Positions 42,924-52,065 of a stretch of DNA of 64,000 nt are shown here, piece after piece (positions within the stretch are counted from its first letter, which is position 1; every line of letters starts with the position of its first letter). The position numbers were made by a program, and so were the translations under genes. The stretch covers positions 1 to 64,000 of the forward strand of contig PLXW01000088.1 in assembly GCA_003151595.1 (NCBI GenBank), given 5' to 3'. The DNA is from Myxococcales bacterium (GTDB taxonomy: Bacteria > Myxococcota > Polyangia > Polyangiales > Polyangiaceae). The notes below the pieces were generated by a model. That model had not been told where the DNA came from and did not search any database. It was given only the letters and a program-made list of their open reading frames with translations.

Positions 42924-44177
42924 ATGCCCCTCTCTGTCTCCCGCGATCGCCTCTACGGCGAGCTCGACGCGCTCGGGCTCATCGGCGCTTACCGCGACGA
43001 ACGCAGCGGGCTCACAGGCGTGAACCGCCTCGCGCTCACACCGGCCGACGGCGAAGGGCGCCGCCACGTGGTGCAGCGCATGCGCGATCTCGGTCTGGCG
43101 GTCACCATCGATCGCATCGGCAACGTCTACGCGCGCCGCGCCGGCTCGGAAGATCAGCTGTCACCGGTCATGATGGGCTCACACATCGACTCGGTGCCGA
43201 CGGCCGGTCGATTCGACGGGTGCCTGGGCGTGCTCGGTGGGCTCGAGGTGCTTCGTACGCTTGCCGACAACGGCATCACGACGCGACGCCCGCTCGTCGT
43301 CGCCTTCTTCACCGACGAAGAAGGGGCGCGCTTCGGCACCGACATGCTGGGCTCCGCCGTCGCGACGGGTCGTCTCTCGCTGGAGCAGGCGTACGCGCTC
43401 ACCGATCGTTCGGGGACATCCGTACGCGACGCGCTGGCCGCCATCGGCTTCATCGGCGAGGCGGACGAGAGGCTCGCGCCGCCGCACGCTTACGTCGAGT
43501 GCCATATCGAGCAGGGGCCGATCCTGCGCGCGCGTGGGATCGAGATCGGGGTCGTCACGGGAGTGCAGGCCATCTCGTGGCATGAGCTCACGATCGTCGG
43601 AAAGTCGGCGCACGCAGGCACGACGCCGATGGATCTCCGCGCCGATGCCGGGGTCGCCGCGTCGCGCATCAACCTGCGGCTGCGCGAGATGATCGCGTCG
43701 GGCCGCTACGGCGACAGCATGCGCGCGACGATGGGCGCGATCGTGCCGCACCCCGGCCTCGTGAACATCGTCCCCGGTCGCGTGACGGCGACCGTCGATC
43801 TTCGCAACCCCGACGACGCTCACATGCGCGACTCGGAGCGTGACCTGATCGCGTTCTACGCCGAGGTCGCCCGCGAAGAGCGCGTCGACATCAAGTGGCG
43901 CCAGACGGCGCGCACCGAGCGCGTACCTTTCGCGTCCGTCGTGCAGGAGCGCGTCGCGGCGGCGGCGGCCGCGCGAAACCTGTCATCGCAAGCGATCATC
44001 AGCGGCGCGGGCCACGACGCGCAGGAGATGGCGCACGTGTGCACGGCAGGCATGGTGTTCGTGCCCGGCGAATACGACGGGATCAGTCACAACCCGCGTG
44101 AGCATTCCACGCGCGATCAGTGCGGGAACGGCGTCGACGTGCTGTGCGACGTGCTCCTTTCGTTCGCGAACGAGTGA
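42924..44177 (+). CDS. M20-family Zn amidohydrolase (N-carbamoyl-amino-acid / allantoate amidohydrolase type)
   Basis: 417 residues. Metal-binding residues are recognisable: His in GSHIDSVP, Asp in GRFDG, the Glu pair in FFTDEEGARFG, His in CHIEQGP, and the late His cluster in GAGHDAQEM and SHNPREHS. The dimerisation lid is marked by KSAHAGTTPMDLRADA. This pattern belongs to the hydantoinase/carbamoylase branch (AllC, UraC, N-carbamoyl-L-amino-acid hydrolase), which cleaves ureido or amide bonds. The substrate cannot be chosen from the sequence because no purine or pyrimidine catabolic gene is nearby. It converges on a kinase gene with six bases between stops. Confidence 0.9.
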   Translation: MPLSVSRDRLYGELDALGLIGAYRDERSGLTGVNRLALTPADGEGRRHVVQRMRDLGLAVTIDRIGNVYARRAGSEDQLSPVMMGSHIDSVPTAGRFDGCLGVLGGLEVLRTLADNGITTRRPLVVAFFTDEEGARFGTDMLGSAVATGRLSLEQAYALTDRSGTSVRDALAAIGFIGEADERLAPPHAYVECHIEQGPILRARGIEIGVVTGVQAISWHELTIVGKSAHAGTTPMDLRADAGVAASRINLRLREMIASGRYGDSMRATMGAIVPHPGLVNIVPGRVTATVDLRNPDDAHMRDSERDLIAFYAEVAREERVDIKWRQTARTERVPFASVVQERVAAAAAARNLSSQAIISGAGHDAQEMAHVCTAGMVFVPGEYDGISHNPREHSTRDQCGNGVDVLCDVLLSFANE

Positions 44178-44183
44178 CGCGCC

Positions 44184-47100
44184 TCACGACGTGACTCGAT
44201 CGATCTCATCCCCCGTAAGCCGTGCGAACCCAGGCACGAGCATGGCGACGAATCGATCCGGGCGCTTCACGGACTGCGACGCGAACCACGCATCGGCTTC
44301 GTCGCGGAGCGCGCGACCTTCGTCGCCGCCGACGAGCGCGCCGAGCGTCGAGCGGAGCGCCGCGGCGTTGAGCTCCATGTTCAACGCCGCGAAGCCGGCG
44401 AGCGCCTCGCGAAGACGTCGCGCCGCTTCGGCGTGCCGACCGCGAACGTTGGCGACGCCGGCGTGCAGCGCGGCTGCGCGCGCGTCCGCGTGGGCGAGTC
44501 GCTCGCGCGCGAGCTTCTGCGCGTCCCCCTCGGCGGTGTGAATCAGCGTCGCGCGCTCTCCGCCCGCCTCCGCGAGCGCGAGCGCCGCGCGCGCGCGAAG
44601 GTCCCAGGCGCTGACGCGAATCGACTGGATGCGCCCCGGGATCAGCGAGCGTTGCATCGCCCGCCAGCGATCGCGCACGAAGGCGTGCGCGTCTCGCGGT
44701 GCGCCTTCGTAGAGTTGGAGGTTCGTGCGCGCCAGGAGCTCGTAGTAGTGCATGACGTGGAAGCCGCGCCGCGACCACGCCGCCATCGCGTCGTCGATCC
44801 GCCGCTTGGCTTCGGTGGTGTCGTCGTCGACGAGCCACGCCAGGTTGGCCCAGCCGATGCGCATGTTGACCGAGCCGTAGAGATCACCGCGACGCTCCTT
44901 CTCGGGGAGGTAACGGCTCACGCGCTCGCGTAGCTCGCGGAGGCGCCCAAGCTGCGCGAGGCACGCGATCGCGAAGAGCTCGCCGTTGGCGGTCTCGAGC
45001 GAGACGTCGCGACCGTAGTCGCGGATCATCTCGACTCCGCGATCCACGCGCGTGAGCCCGACGGCGAAGTGACCTGCCAGGTACTCGGCGACCCCCGCGA
45101 TCCCGCTCGCCAGTCCGCGCGCGAGCGGGTGACCGCATTCCTCGGCTTCCGCGACGGCGCGATCGATCACCTTCTGCGTTCGACGCCACGACTTGCTTCC
45201 GCCTTGCGAGGAGTACCCCTGCTCGAGCGCGATGGCGCGGGCGGCGCGGTAAGGCTCGCCGAGACGGAGCGCCGCCAGAAGATTCGCGGCCTGGAGCGCC
45301 GCTCCGCGAACCTGATCGTTCATCGAGAGGCCCAGCGCCGCCGCATAACAAGTGTCGACGCGCACCAACGCCTCGGCCGACACCTGCGTCGAGTCGCGCT
45401 TACGGTATCCGAGCCCGCGGATGGAGAGCCAGGCGCGCAGCACGAGCAGGTAGACGATGGCCGAGAGCGGCGTCGGCGGCAGACGCACGCCGACGCTACG
45501 AAGCACCGCTTCGAGCGCGGGGAGTCCTTCGTCGAAGTGGCCGGCGCGCAGCAGCTGATCGGCCGCGCGACGACGGAGCTCGAGGGCCTCGGCCGCCGGC
45601 GCGCCGACAGCAGCTTCGCGAAGAACGTCCGCCGCACGCTTTCCGCGACCCCCGTTCGCGAGCGCGTCGCCGAGCTTGGCCTTCAGCTTCCTCCGCTCCT
45701 CCACGGTGAGCTCGCTCGCGCGCATCGCGGCCTCGTAGAACGAGGCGGCCCGGTCGAAGGCGAGCGCAAGCGCCGCGCGATCTCCGGCGAGCGATGCGTA
45801 GTGCGACGCGCGAACGTGATCGCCCGCGCCCTCCCAGTGAAGAGCGAGCGCGCGTGGCTCGGCGTCATCGCTGCTCTCCAGGGCGAGCGCGATGCGCCGG
45901 TGGCGTTCCTTGCGAAGCTCGGGCGGCGTCTCTGCGAGCACCGCCGCGCGCACGCGATCGTGGTACGGCTCGAGGAGATCGGCGCCGCGCGCGCCCGTGC
46001 TGACGATGAGCCTTCCGACGCGAAGGCGCTGCAGTGCGCGAACGAAGGCGTCGCCACCGGGAGAGGCGTCGACACCCGCCGCCATGGCGACGACGCGCGT
46101 GCGTAGCGGCGCGTCGGCGAGCGAGATGGTCTCGACGATCGCCTTCGCGTCGGGATCGAGCTCCGAGAGCAGCGCGCGGAGGACGTCTTCCACGCTCGAC
46201 GGCGTCGCGGTCGCGCCGTCGGACTGCTCGCGACGTCGCGCGAGGAGATCGATGAACAGCGGATGCCCGCCGGCGTCGGCCGCAATGCTCGTGGGGTCCG
46301 CGTTCCCGCCGGAGCGAACGAGCAAGAGCGACGCGAGCTCGCGCGACGACTCCTGAGAGAGCGGCGCCAGATGGATGGTGCGCGTGCCCGCCGCGAGGAC
46401 CCGCCGGAGGCGCTCGACCGCGTCGGCGCGCGCCACGGCGTCGGTCTCCGTCCCCGCGCCCGACCATCGCACCGTCGCCACGAGCAGAAGACGGGGCGCA
46501 TCCGGCTCGCGCAGCACCTCCGCTAGGAGCTTGTGACTGTCGTCGTCGGCCCACTGCGCGTCGTCGATGACGACGACGAGTCGGCGCCGCTCGGCCACGC
46601 GCGCCAGCGTCTCTCGGAGCGCCGCGAAGGCGCGACTCTGGAGCTCGAACGGATCGACCGGCAGCTGCGCGCTCCGGACCTGCGACGTTATGGATGGCAC
46701 GAGGCGCAGAACCGGGAACACCTGCGCGAGGGCGGCGGGGCGCGTGGGAACGAACGCGGCGGACTCCGCGTCGGGCAGCTTCGCGAGGAAGCGAGCGAGC
46801 GCGTCGACCACGCCGTCGAACGCCTTGTACGGCACCGATTCGCGCTCGTAGCAGCGACCCGACAACACGATGGCCGACGGGTCTTCGCGCAGCGTGCGCT
46901 CGGCGAAGTGCCGCACGAGTCGGCTCTTGCCCAACCCCGACTCCCCTTCGACCACGACGCACGCTACGCGATGGCGCGTCTCGGCCGCCGCCGCGGTGAG
47001 GACAAGGAGCTCGCTCTCGCGACCGACGAACGGCGGCGTGAGCGTTCGTGATCGGCTCTCGTCTTCGACCGATAGCGCGCGCACGTCGCCGAGAGCGCGC

Positions 47101-48020
47101 AACACGGCGACGGCTCCCGGCCGCTCGCGCGGAGCGAAGCGGAGGAGCGACAAGCAGAGCGCCTCGAGATCGGGGGGCACGCCGGGAGCGACGTCGCGCG
47201 GTGGAACGGGCTCTTCACTCTGCTTGCGGAGCATGACCTGCAAAGGCGCTCCGTCGATCGGCACGCGCCCGGTCAGCGCCTCGTAGAGCAGCACGCCGAC
47301 CGAGTAGAAATCCGCCTCGGGCCCGACGTCCGCCGACGCGGCTTGCTCCGGCGCCATGTACGCCGGCGTACCAACCACGGCGTGTGTCGACGCATCCGAG
47401 CGCGCGTCCGAGACGAGACCGAAGTCGAGCACCGACACTTTGCCGGAGAGCGTGACGAGCACGTTCGACGGCTTGACGTCGCGATGAACGAAGCCGGCCG
47501 CGTGACACGCCTGCAGCCCCTCGACCAGCTGGCGCAGCGCCGCGCGGAGCCGCGCTTCGTCGAACAAAGCCGCGTCGTGGGGAGTCGTGCTCGCACGCGT
47601 GCTCGGCGCGGGGAGAGATCGCCACGGCTCGTGAAATTCCGGAAGCACGTCGTCGAAGGCCTGGAGGGTCGGCGCGTCACCCAGCGCGCGTACGCCGGAG
47701 TCTTGCGTCCGGCGGGCCGCAGCGATGGTGCGCACGTGCGAGATGAAGTCGACCCCTTCGACGAGATCCATGACCAGGAACCATCGACCGTCTTCGGCGA
47801 CCAGCTCGCGGAGACCCACGAGGCTCGGGTGCTGCAGGTCCTGCATCGCGCGAAACTCGCGCTTGAGACGCGCGAGCGCGTCGGGGCTGGCGTGCTTCAG
47901 GGTCTTCAGCGCGACGCGCGTCCCCGTGTCGCGATCGAGCCCCTCGTAGACGACGCCCATGCCCCCTTCGCCCAGGCAGCGAACGACGTCGAACCGCTTG
48001 GACTCCACCCCCGGCCACAT
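44184..48020 (-). CDS. Ser/Thr protein kinase fused to an AAA ATPase and TPR-like region
   Basis: 1278 residues. Kinase domain about 10-312: GEGGMGVV, Lys39 (VALKT), HRDVKPSN (179-186), DFG (199-201), APEQ. From about 330 an AAA-16-type ATPase follows (PFVGRESELLVL, Walker A GESGLGKS at 359-366, Walker B VVVIDDAQWADDD). The last 550 residues are helical and repeat-like, as in MalT/LuxR-type signalling ATPases. This kinase-plus-STAND-ATPase design is common in myxobacteria and is thought to form signal-triggered oligomers. There is no membrane segment and no DNA-binding end. Confidence 0.92.
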   Translation of the reverse strand: MWPGVESKRFDVVRCLGEGGMGVVYEGLDRDTGTRVALKTLKHASPDALARLKREFRAMQDLQHPSLVGLRELVAEDGRWFLVMDLVEGVDFISHVRTIAAARRTQDSGVRALGDAPTLQAFDDVLPEFHEPWRSLPAPSTRASTTPHDAALFDEARLRAALRQLVEGLQACHAAGFVHRDVKPSNVLVTLSGKVSVLDFGLVSDARSDASTHAVVGTPAYMAPEQAASADVGPEADFYSVGVLLYEALTGRVPIDGAPLQVMLRKQSEEPVPPRDVAPGVPPDLEALCLSLLRFAPRERPGAVAVLRALGDVRALSVEDESRSRTLTPPFVGRESELLVLTAAAAETRHRVACVVVEGESGLGKSRLVRHFAERTLREDPSAIVLSGRCYERESVPYKAFDGVVDALARFLAKLPDAESAAFVPTRPAALAQVFPVLRLVPSITSQVRSAQLPVDPFELQSRAFAALRETLARVAERRRLVVVIDDAQWADDDSHKLLAEVLREPDAPRLLLVATVRWSGAGTETDAVARADAVERLRRVLAAGTRTIHLAPLSQESSRELASLLLVRSGGNADPTSIAADAGGHPLFIDLLARRREQSDGATATPSSVEDVLRALLSELDPDAKAIVETISLADAPLRTRVVAMAAGVDASPGGDAFVRALQRLRVGRLIVSTGARGADLLEPYHDRVRAAVLAETPPELRKERHRRIALALESSDDAEPRALALHWEGAGDHVRASHYASLAGDRAALALAFDRAASFYEAAMRASELTVEERRKLKAKLGDALANGGRGKRAADVLREAAVGAPAAEALELRRRAADQLLRAGHFDEGLPALEAVLRSVGVRLPPTPLSAIVYLLVLRAWLSIRGLGYRKRDSTQVSAEALVRVDTCYAAALGLSMNDQVRGAALQAANLLAALRLGEPYRAARAIALEQGYSSQGGSKSWRRTQKVIDRAVAEAEECGHPLARGLASGIAGVAEYLAGHFAVGLTRVDRGVEMIRDYGRDVSLETANGELFAIACLAQLGRLRELRERVSRYLPEKERRGDLYGSVNMRIGWANLAWLVDDDTTEAKRRIDDAMAAWSRRGFHVMHYYELLARTNLQLYEGAPRDAHAFVRDRWRAMQRSLIPGRIQSIRVSAWDLRARAALALAEAGGERATLIHTAEGDAQKLARERLAHADARAAALHAGVANVRGRHAEAARRLREALAGFAALNMELNAAALRSTLGALVGGDEGRALRDEADAWFASQSVKRPDRFVAMLVPGFARLTGDEIDRVTS

Positions 48021-48029
48021 GCGCGAACT

Positions 48030-48995
48030 CTACTGCAGCTGGCGCCTCCACGGCGTACCGAAGACGAACACTCCGGCGAGGAGTTGAATGGGGATGGACG
48101 CGAGCAGCACGGGCTGTTGCGACCAGTCCCCCAAAGCCAGGAATATGCCGTAGCAACTCAGGTGAATGATCGCCGGAACGATCATGACGGGCCAGTTGAT
48201 AGGTGGATCGGCGTCGGTCACCGGCCTTCGCGCGAGAACCAGCGTGACGAGGCCCCCCACGAGCGTCGCGCCGATGAAGATCTTTCCGGCTGCGCTTCCG
48301 CTGTCGTCGCATGAGTACGACCCCACGTGGGCGAGGCCCGCTTTGACCGCGACGAGGACGACCGTTGCGATGAGAAAGCAGGCGAGAGGGAGCCCCCACT
48401 GGTAGAGCGGGCTCGCCTGGGGAGCGCTCCAGCTGTCTTTCGTTTTTCGCAGCACGAACGCGGCCGTCGCCGCGTAGATGACGACGATCAGATACCACCC
48501 GATGTAGTTGTCATAAGGAATGCCGCAGAAGCTCACCGGATAGGCCTGCCACCTCCAGAACCCCATTTGCCGCGCGACGGGGTCGAGGCTGAAGTCGATG
48601 CTCACCGCGAGAAAGGCCGCGGCGATCGGTCGAGCCCACGGATGCAGCCGGAGGCGCTGCGCGGTCCATGCGGCGGCGTAGATGATTCCGCCCCAGCCGA
48701 TGGGTATCCAGAATGGAACTCCAAAGACGTTGATGGGTAGAGTTGGGTAGCAGTAGATGTGACTGCTCCCGATGAACGGCACGTCGTGCGTGTTCATCCA
48801 TTCGACGGCCCAACCGAAGAGGATTCCCCCGGCCATCGTCGCCAGCCAGCGCGATCCTCTCTTCGCGCGCACGGCGTCGAAGACGAGCCACAGGACGCTG
48901 GCCGTCACGACGATGCTGATGATCGCGACGGGCGCGGTGGCGGGGTGGAGGTCGGCGCATGTGACTACGCTAGGAGTGCAATCGGGTGTCGGCAT
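48030..48995 (-). CDS. carotenoid-biosynthesis-type (DUF422/CruF-like) membrane protein
   Basis: 321 residues with about eight membrane helices. The motifs GWAVEWMNTHDVPF, SIDFSLDPVARQMGFWRW and GIPYDNYIGWYLIV are the DUF422 hallmarks found in carotenoid hydratases such as CruF. Those enzymes add water to a carotenoid end. No other carotenoid gene is visible here, so assignment to that pathway depends on the family alone. It lies ten bases after the large kinase's start on the same strand, but the unrelated neighbour makes an operon unlikely. Confidence 0.75.
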   Translation of the reverse strand: MPTPDCTPSVVTCADLHPATAPVAIISIVVTASVLWLVFDAVRAKRGSRWLATMAGGILFGWAVEWMNTHDVPFIGSSHIYCYPTLPINVFGVPFWIPIGWGGIIYAAAWTAQRLRLHPWARPIAAAFLAVSIDFSLDPVARQMGFWRWQAYPVSFCGIPYDNYIGWYLIVVIYAATAAFVLRKTKDSWSAPQASPLYQWGLPLACFLIATVVLVAVKAGLAHVGSYSCDDSGSAAGKIFIGATLVGGLVTLVLARRPVTDADPPINWPVMIVPAIIHLSCYGIFLALGDWSQQPVLLASIPIQLLAGVFVFGTPWRRQLQ

Positions 48996-49144
48996 GGGGA
49001 AGAGTGGCGCGGAGGGTACCCGAGAGTACGCGCCCAGATCTCCTTCGCAGCGAAGCGGGCCCCGCTCGGCGCTTCATTGGCGCGAGGAGCGCGTCGGTCG
49101 TGTCGATCTCGCCGAGGCGACGGAAGGTCTTCGTCGAGTGAGCG

Positions 49145-50311
49145 TCAGCGAAGCGTGCTCGCGAGCGCGCCGATCGCGGCGCCTCCGAGGACGAGCCACG
49201 TCGTGTTCACTTTGAAACGAACGAGCAGGAGCGCGCTGGCGACGGCGAGGGCGACGGTCATGGGGTCGACGAGCGCCGTGCGCGCGAGCTGCACGGAGAC
49301 GACGGCCATGAGGGCGAGCGCCGCGACGTTCACGCCATCGAGGAACGCGCCCGCCACGCGCGATCCGCGGATGCGGGCGACGAGCGGGCGAGTCGCAGCG
49401 ACGAGCAGGAAACCCGGCAGAAAGATTCCGACGGTCGCAAGGAACGCGCCGGCGGGTCCGCCGACGACGTAGCCGATGAACGTGGCGCTCGTGAAAACGG
49501 GCCCGGGCGTCACCTGTCCGATGGCGACGGCATCGAGGAGCTGGGACTCGGTCAACCAGTGCAACCGGTCGACCAGATCGCGCCGCAGAAACGCCAGCAG
49601 GACGTAGCCACTGCCGAAGACGGTCGCTCCGATCTTCACGAAGACGAGAAAGAGCGCGAGCAGACTGAATGGGACGACCGCGCTCGCCGTCGCCGCGACG
49701 CCACCGACGACCGGGAGCATGAACGCGGTCCTCGCATCGGGCTTCGTCTCTCGACGCGTCGCGAGGAGCGCGATGGCTCCGGCGCCAAGCAGCACGAGGA
49801 GCGGTTCGACCGACAGCGCCGACGCGACGCACGCCAGCGCGGCGAGGGCGCCGAGGGCCTTCGACTTGATGGCCTTGGGCGCGAGGCCGCGCAGCGCGTC
49901 GACCACGATCGCGATGACGACGGGCTTCACGCCGTACAGGACGCCTCCGAACTGCGGTAGGGAACCGAAGCGAACGTACGCCCAGGCGATCGCCGCCACG
50001 ATCAGCGCGGCCGGCACCACGAAGCCGAGACCGGCGACCACGAGCCCGAGCCACCCCGCGCGCTCGAACCCGATGAATACCGCGAGCTCGCTGGAGCTTG
50101 GCCCCGGGAGAATCGTGGCGGCGCCGAGGAGATCGAGAAGTCTCTCGTGCGAGAGCCAGCGCCGACGGCGTACGAGCTCGTTCTCCATCATCGCCACGTG
50201 CGCCGCGGGTCCTCCGAACGCGGTCACGCCGAGCTTCAAGAAGACGAAGGCGACCTCGCCGAGGTTCGTGCGTTCACCATCTGCGCCGAGTCCCGTCGCT
50301 CCGGGTTCCAC
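49145..50311 (-). CDS. chrA: chromate transporter, two-domain CHR family
   Basis: 388 residues from a GTG. Two homologous halves are visible: the first with FLKLGVTAFGGPAAHVAMME and ATILPGPSSSELAVFIGFE, the second with FVKIGATVFGSGYVLLAFL and AIGQVTPGPVFTSATFIGY. The paired FGG/FG(S)G and (L/T)PGP motifs define the long-chain CHR family, which expels chromate or a similar oxyanion. Ten to twelve membrane helices are expected. It is divergent from a small lipoprotein gene with 31 bases between starts. No chrB-like regulator is adjacent. Confidence 0.93.
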   Translation of the reverse strand: MEPGATGLGADGERTNLGEVAFVFLKLGVTAFGGPAAHVAMMENELVRRRRWLSHERLLDLLGAATILPGPSSSELAVFIGFERAGWLGLVVAGLGFVVPAALIVAAIAWAYVRFGSLPQFGGVLYGVKPVVIAIVVDALRGLAPKAIKSKALGALAALACVASALSVEPLLVLLGAGAIALLATRRETKPDARTAFMLPVVGGVAATASAVVPFSLLALFLVFVKIGATVFGSGYVLLAFLRRDLVDRLHWLTESQLLDAVAIGQVTPGPVFTSATFIGYVVGGPAGAFLATVGIFLPGFLLVAATRPLVARIRGSRVAGAFLDGVNVAALALMAVVSVQLARTALVDPMTVALAVASALLLVRFKVNTTWLVLGGAAIGALASTLR

Positions 50312-50342
50312 GCGGCCACGATACCGCTAGGATGCGCGGACC

Positions 50343-50972
50343 ATGCGAAGAATGCTCCCCATCGCCGCTGCGATCCTCGCCCTCGCGGGCTGCTCCAAAG
50401 ACGAGAGCGCGCCCGCTCCTTCGCCGTCCGCCAGCGCGTCGGCCTCGGCGCCCGTGCCCTCGGCGAGCGCACCGCCCCCGGCTCCATCGGCCGCGCCCGA
50501 GCCGCAGCACGATTGTCCCGACGGGTCCGCGGGGCCGGGCTCCTTCACCAAGCCGTGCGACGCGAAGGGGAAAGCGCGCATGATGGATGTGAAGTGGAAG
50601 AAGACTGACGACAAGGGGCCGTCGTTCGCCATCACGAACAAGTCGAAGCTCGTCATCGTGTACGGCAAGATCGCCGTCTACTTCTACGACAAGACCGGCA
50701 AGCAGCTCGACGTGCAGGACGACAGCACTCCGCCCAAGCCGCGCCCGTATCACACCTGCTCCGGGAAGTTCTTCGGTGGCCCGATGAACCCCGCGGAGAA
50801 GGCCGTCCTCACGTTCTCGTGCGTGCCGAAGTCGGTGATCCCGGATGGGACCACGACCATCGAAGCGGAGATGCAGATGGTCGGGTATGGGGACGCGGCG
50901 GGGAAGATCGACTTCTACTGGCGGAACAACGATCTCGCGCCCGACGCGCGCCCCAAAGGGGGAGTGAAGTGA
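50343..50972 (+). CDS. lipoprotein of unknown function, 209 aa
   Basis: The signal ends LALAGC, so Cys17 is lipidated. A Pro/Ala/Ser linker (about 24-55) leads to a compact domain with two cysteine pairs (HDCPDGSAGPGSFTKPCD, and YHTCSG with TFSCVP). The strand pattern VKWKKTDDKGPSFAITNKSK and IVYGKIAVYFYDKTGK suggests an Ig-like beta sandwich. No function is assigned. It is divergent from chrA, sharing a very short promoter region, and ends ten bases before the pirin remnant on the opposite strand. Confidence 0.72.
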   Translation: MRRMLPIAAAILALAGCSKDESAPAPSPSASASASAPVPSASAPPPAPSAAPEPQHDCPDGSAGPGSFTKPCDAKGKARMMDVKWKKTDDKGPSFAITNKSKLVIVYGKIAVYFYDKTGKQLDVQDDSTPPKPRPYHTCSGKFFGGPMNPAEKAVLTFSCVPKSVIPDGTTTIEAEMQMVGYGDAAGKIDFYWRNNDLAPDARPKGGVK

Positions 50973-50981
50973 AGAGGGCGC

Positions 50982-51260
50982 TTCTGGGCTCGTGACCACG
51001 TCGCGCACGGGGCCGGTCACGCCGTTGGCGACGCCGGCGACGATCTTGATCGTCGCGCCGCTCGCGTCAGTCACCTCCGGGATGTCGACGCGCGCGATCC
51101 CGCGGTGGCGCGACTCCGACATCTTGCTTGCCGCGGGTAGATTCGCCCACAGCTGAAAGCCGAGGCTGTCTGCGTGGTCGACTTCACCTCGGAGGACATA
51201 GGTGATCGTTTCCATCCCGCGGTGCGGGTGCCATGGGAACCCGGGGCCATATTCGCTGGG
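50982..51260 (-). pseudogene. pirin-family gene remnant with internal deletion
   Basis: The minus strand reads YGPGFPWHPHRGMETITYVL then GEVDHADSLG, joined directly to FQLWANLPAASKMSES, then IPEVTDASGATIKIVAG. The two blocks are the start and middle of a pirin, but about 35-40 residues that should lie between DSLG and GFQLW (including the metal-binding His/Glu segment) are missing, as are the N-terminus and C-terminal half. The join at about 51157-51162 falls on a shared Gly codon. It cannot make a working pirin. A divergent, also broken hydrolase lies beside it. Confidence 0.8.
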
Positions 51261-51376
51261 AGAGTCGGATGCGGAGGCGGAAATCATCTCGCTCGCTTCA
51301 GCGCAACAACTCATAAATAACCAATTCCCGCTCGCGCCGCGCGGTCGCAGATGAGTCGTGAATTGCGTACGGCTCC

Positions 51377-51398
51377 GCTTGCTTCTCCGAGCAAGCGT
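51377..51398. promoter_or_regulatory. perfect 8-base inverted repeat upstream of the broken hydrolase
   Basis: CGCTTGCT and AGCAAGCG are exact complements around TCTCCG. The site lies 57 bases before the hydrolase ATG and between the divergent pirin and hydrolase remnants, so it may be a relic operator for a pair once regulated together. No regulator gene is adjacent. Confidence 0.4.
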
Positions 51399-51454
51399 GG
51401 TCACGTCTGTCGCGCAGTCTGCGCAGCATTCGACCGTCACCAATGGAGCCCCGG

Positions 51455-52004
51455 ATGAACACCATCACGACCAAGGACGGCACCGACATCTTCTTCAAGG
51501 ATTGGGGGAAAGGTCAGCCGATCGTCTTCAGCCACGGCTGGCCTCTCAGTGCCGATGCCTGGGACGAGCAGCTCCGGTTCTTCGCCTCCAACGGCTACCG
51601 TGCGATCGCGCACGACCGCCGCGGCCACGGGCGGTCGAGCCAGACCTGGACGGGTAACGACATGGATACCTACGCCGACGATCTGGCGGCGCTCTTCGAC
51701 AAGCTCGAGCTACGCGACGCCATCATGGCTGCAGTCGATGCAGGCCGGCATCCAGGGCGCGTACGAATGCGTGAAGGTGTTCTCGGAGACCGATTTGACC
51801 GATGACCTGAAGAAGATCGACATCCCGATGCTGGTCATCCATGGCGACGACGATCAGATCGTTCCGATCGACGCGTCCGCGCGCCTCTCGTCGAAGCTGC
51901 TCAAGCGAGCCCAGTTGAAGGTCTATCCGGGTGCCCCCCACGGCCTTCCCATGACCCTCTCCGAACAGTTCAACACCGACGTGATGTCGTTCATCAAGGG
52001 GTGA
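51455..52004 (+). pseudogene. alpha/beta hydrolase (non-haem chloroperoxidase-like) with internal deletion and frameshift
   Basis: The start is normal ([44 protein letters not shown]) and runs to about 51727 (LELRDAIM). From 51729 a different frame gives the normal C-terminal part ([44 protein letters not shown]). About 90-100 residues are missing between them, including the catalytic serine elbow (expected GHSTGG). The join also changes frame, so the protein is dead. Both remaining parts are well conserved, so the deletion looks recent. Confidence 0.85.
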
Positions 52005-52065
52005 AGGGGCGCGCGCATCGAGGGTACGATGGCCGGCGTGGGAGGAAGTCCCGCGAAGGAATCTC

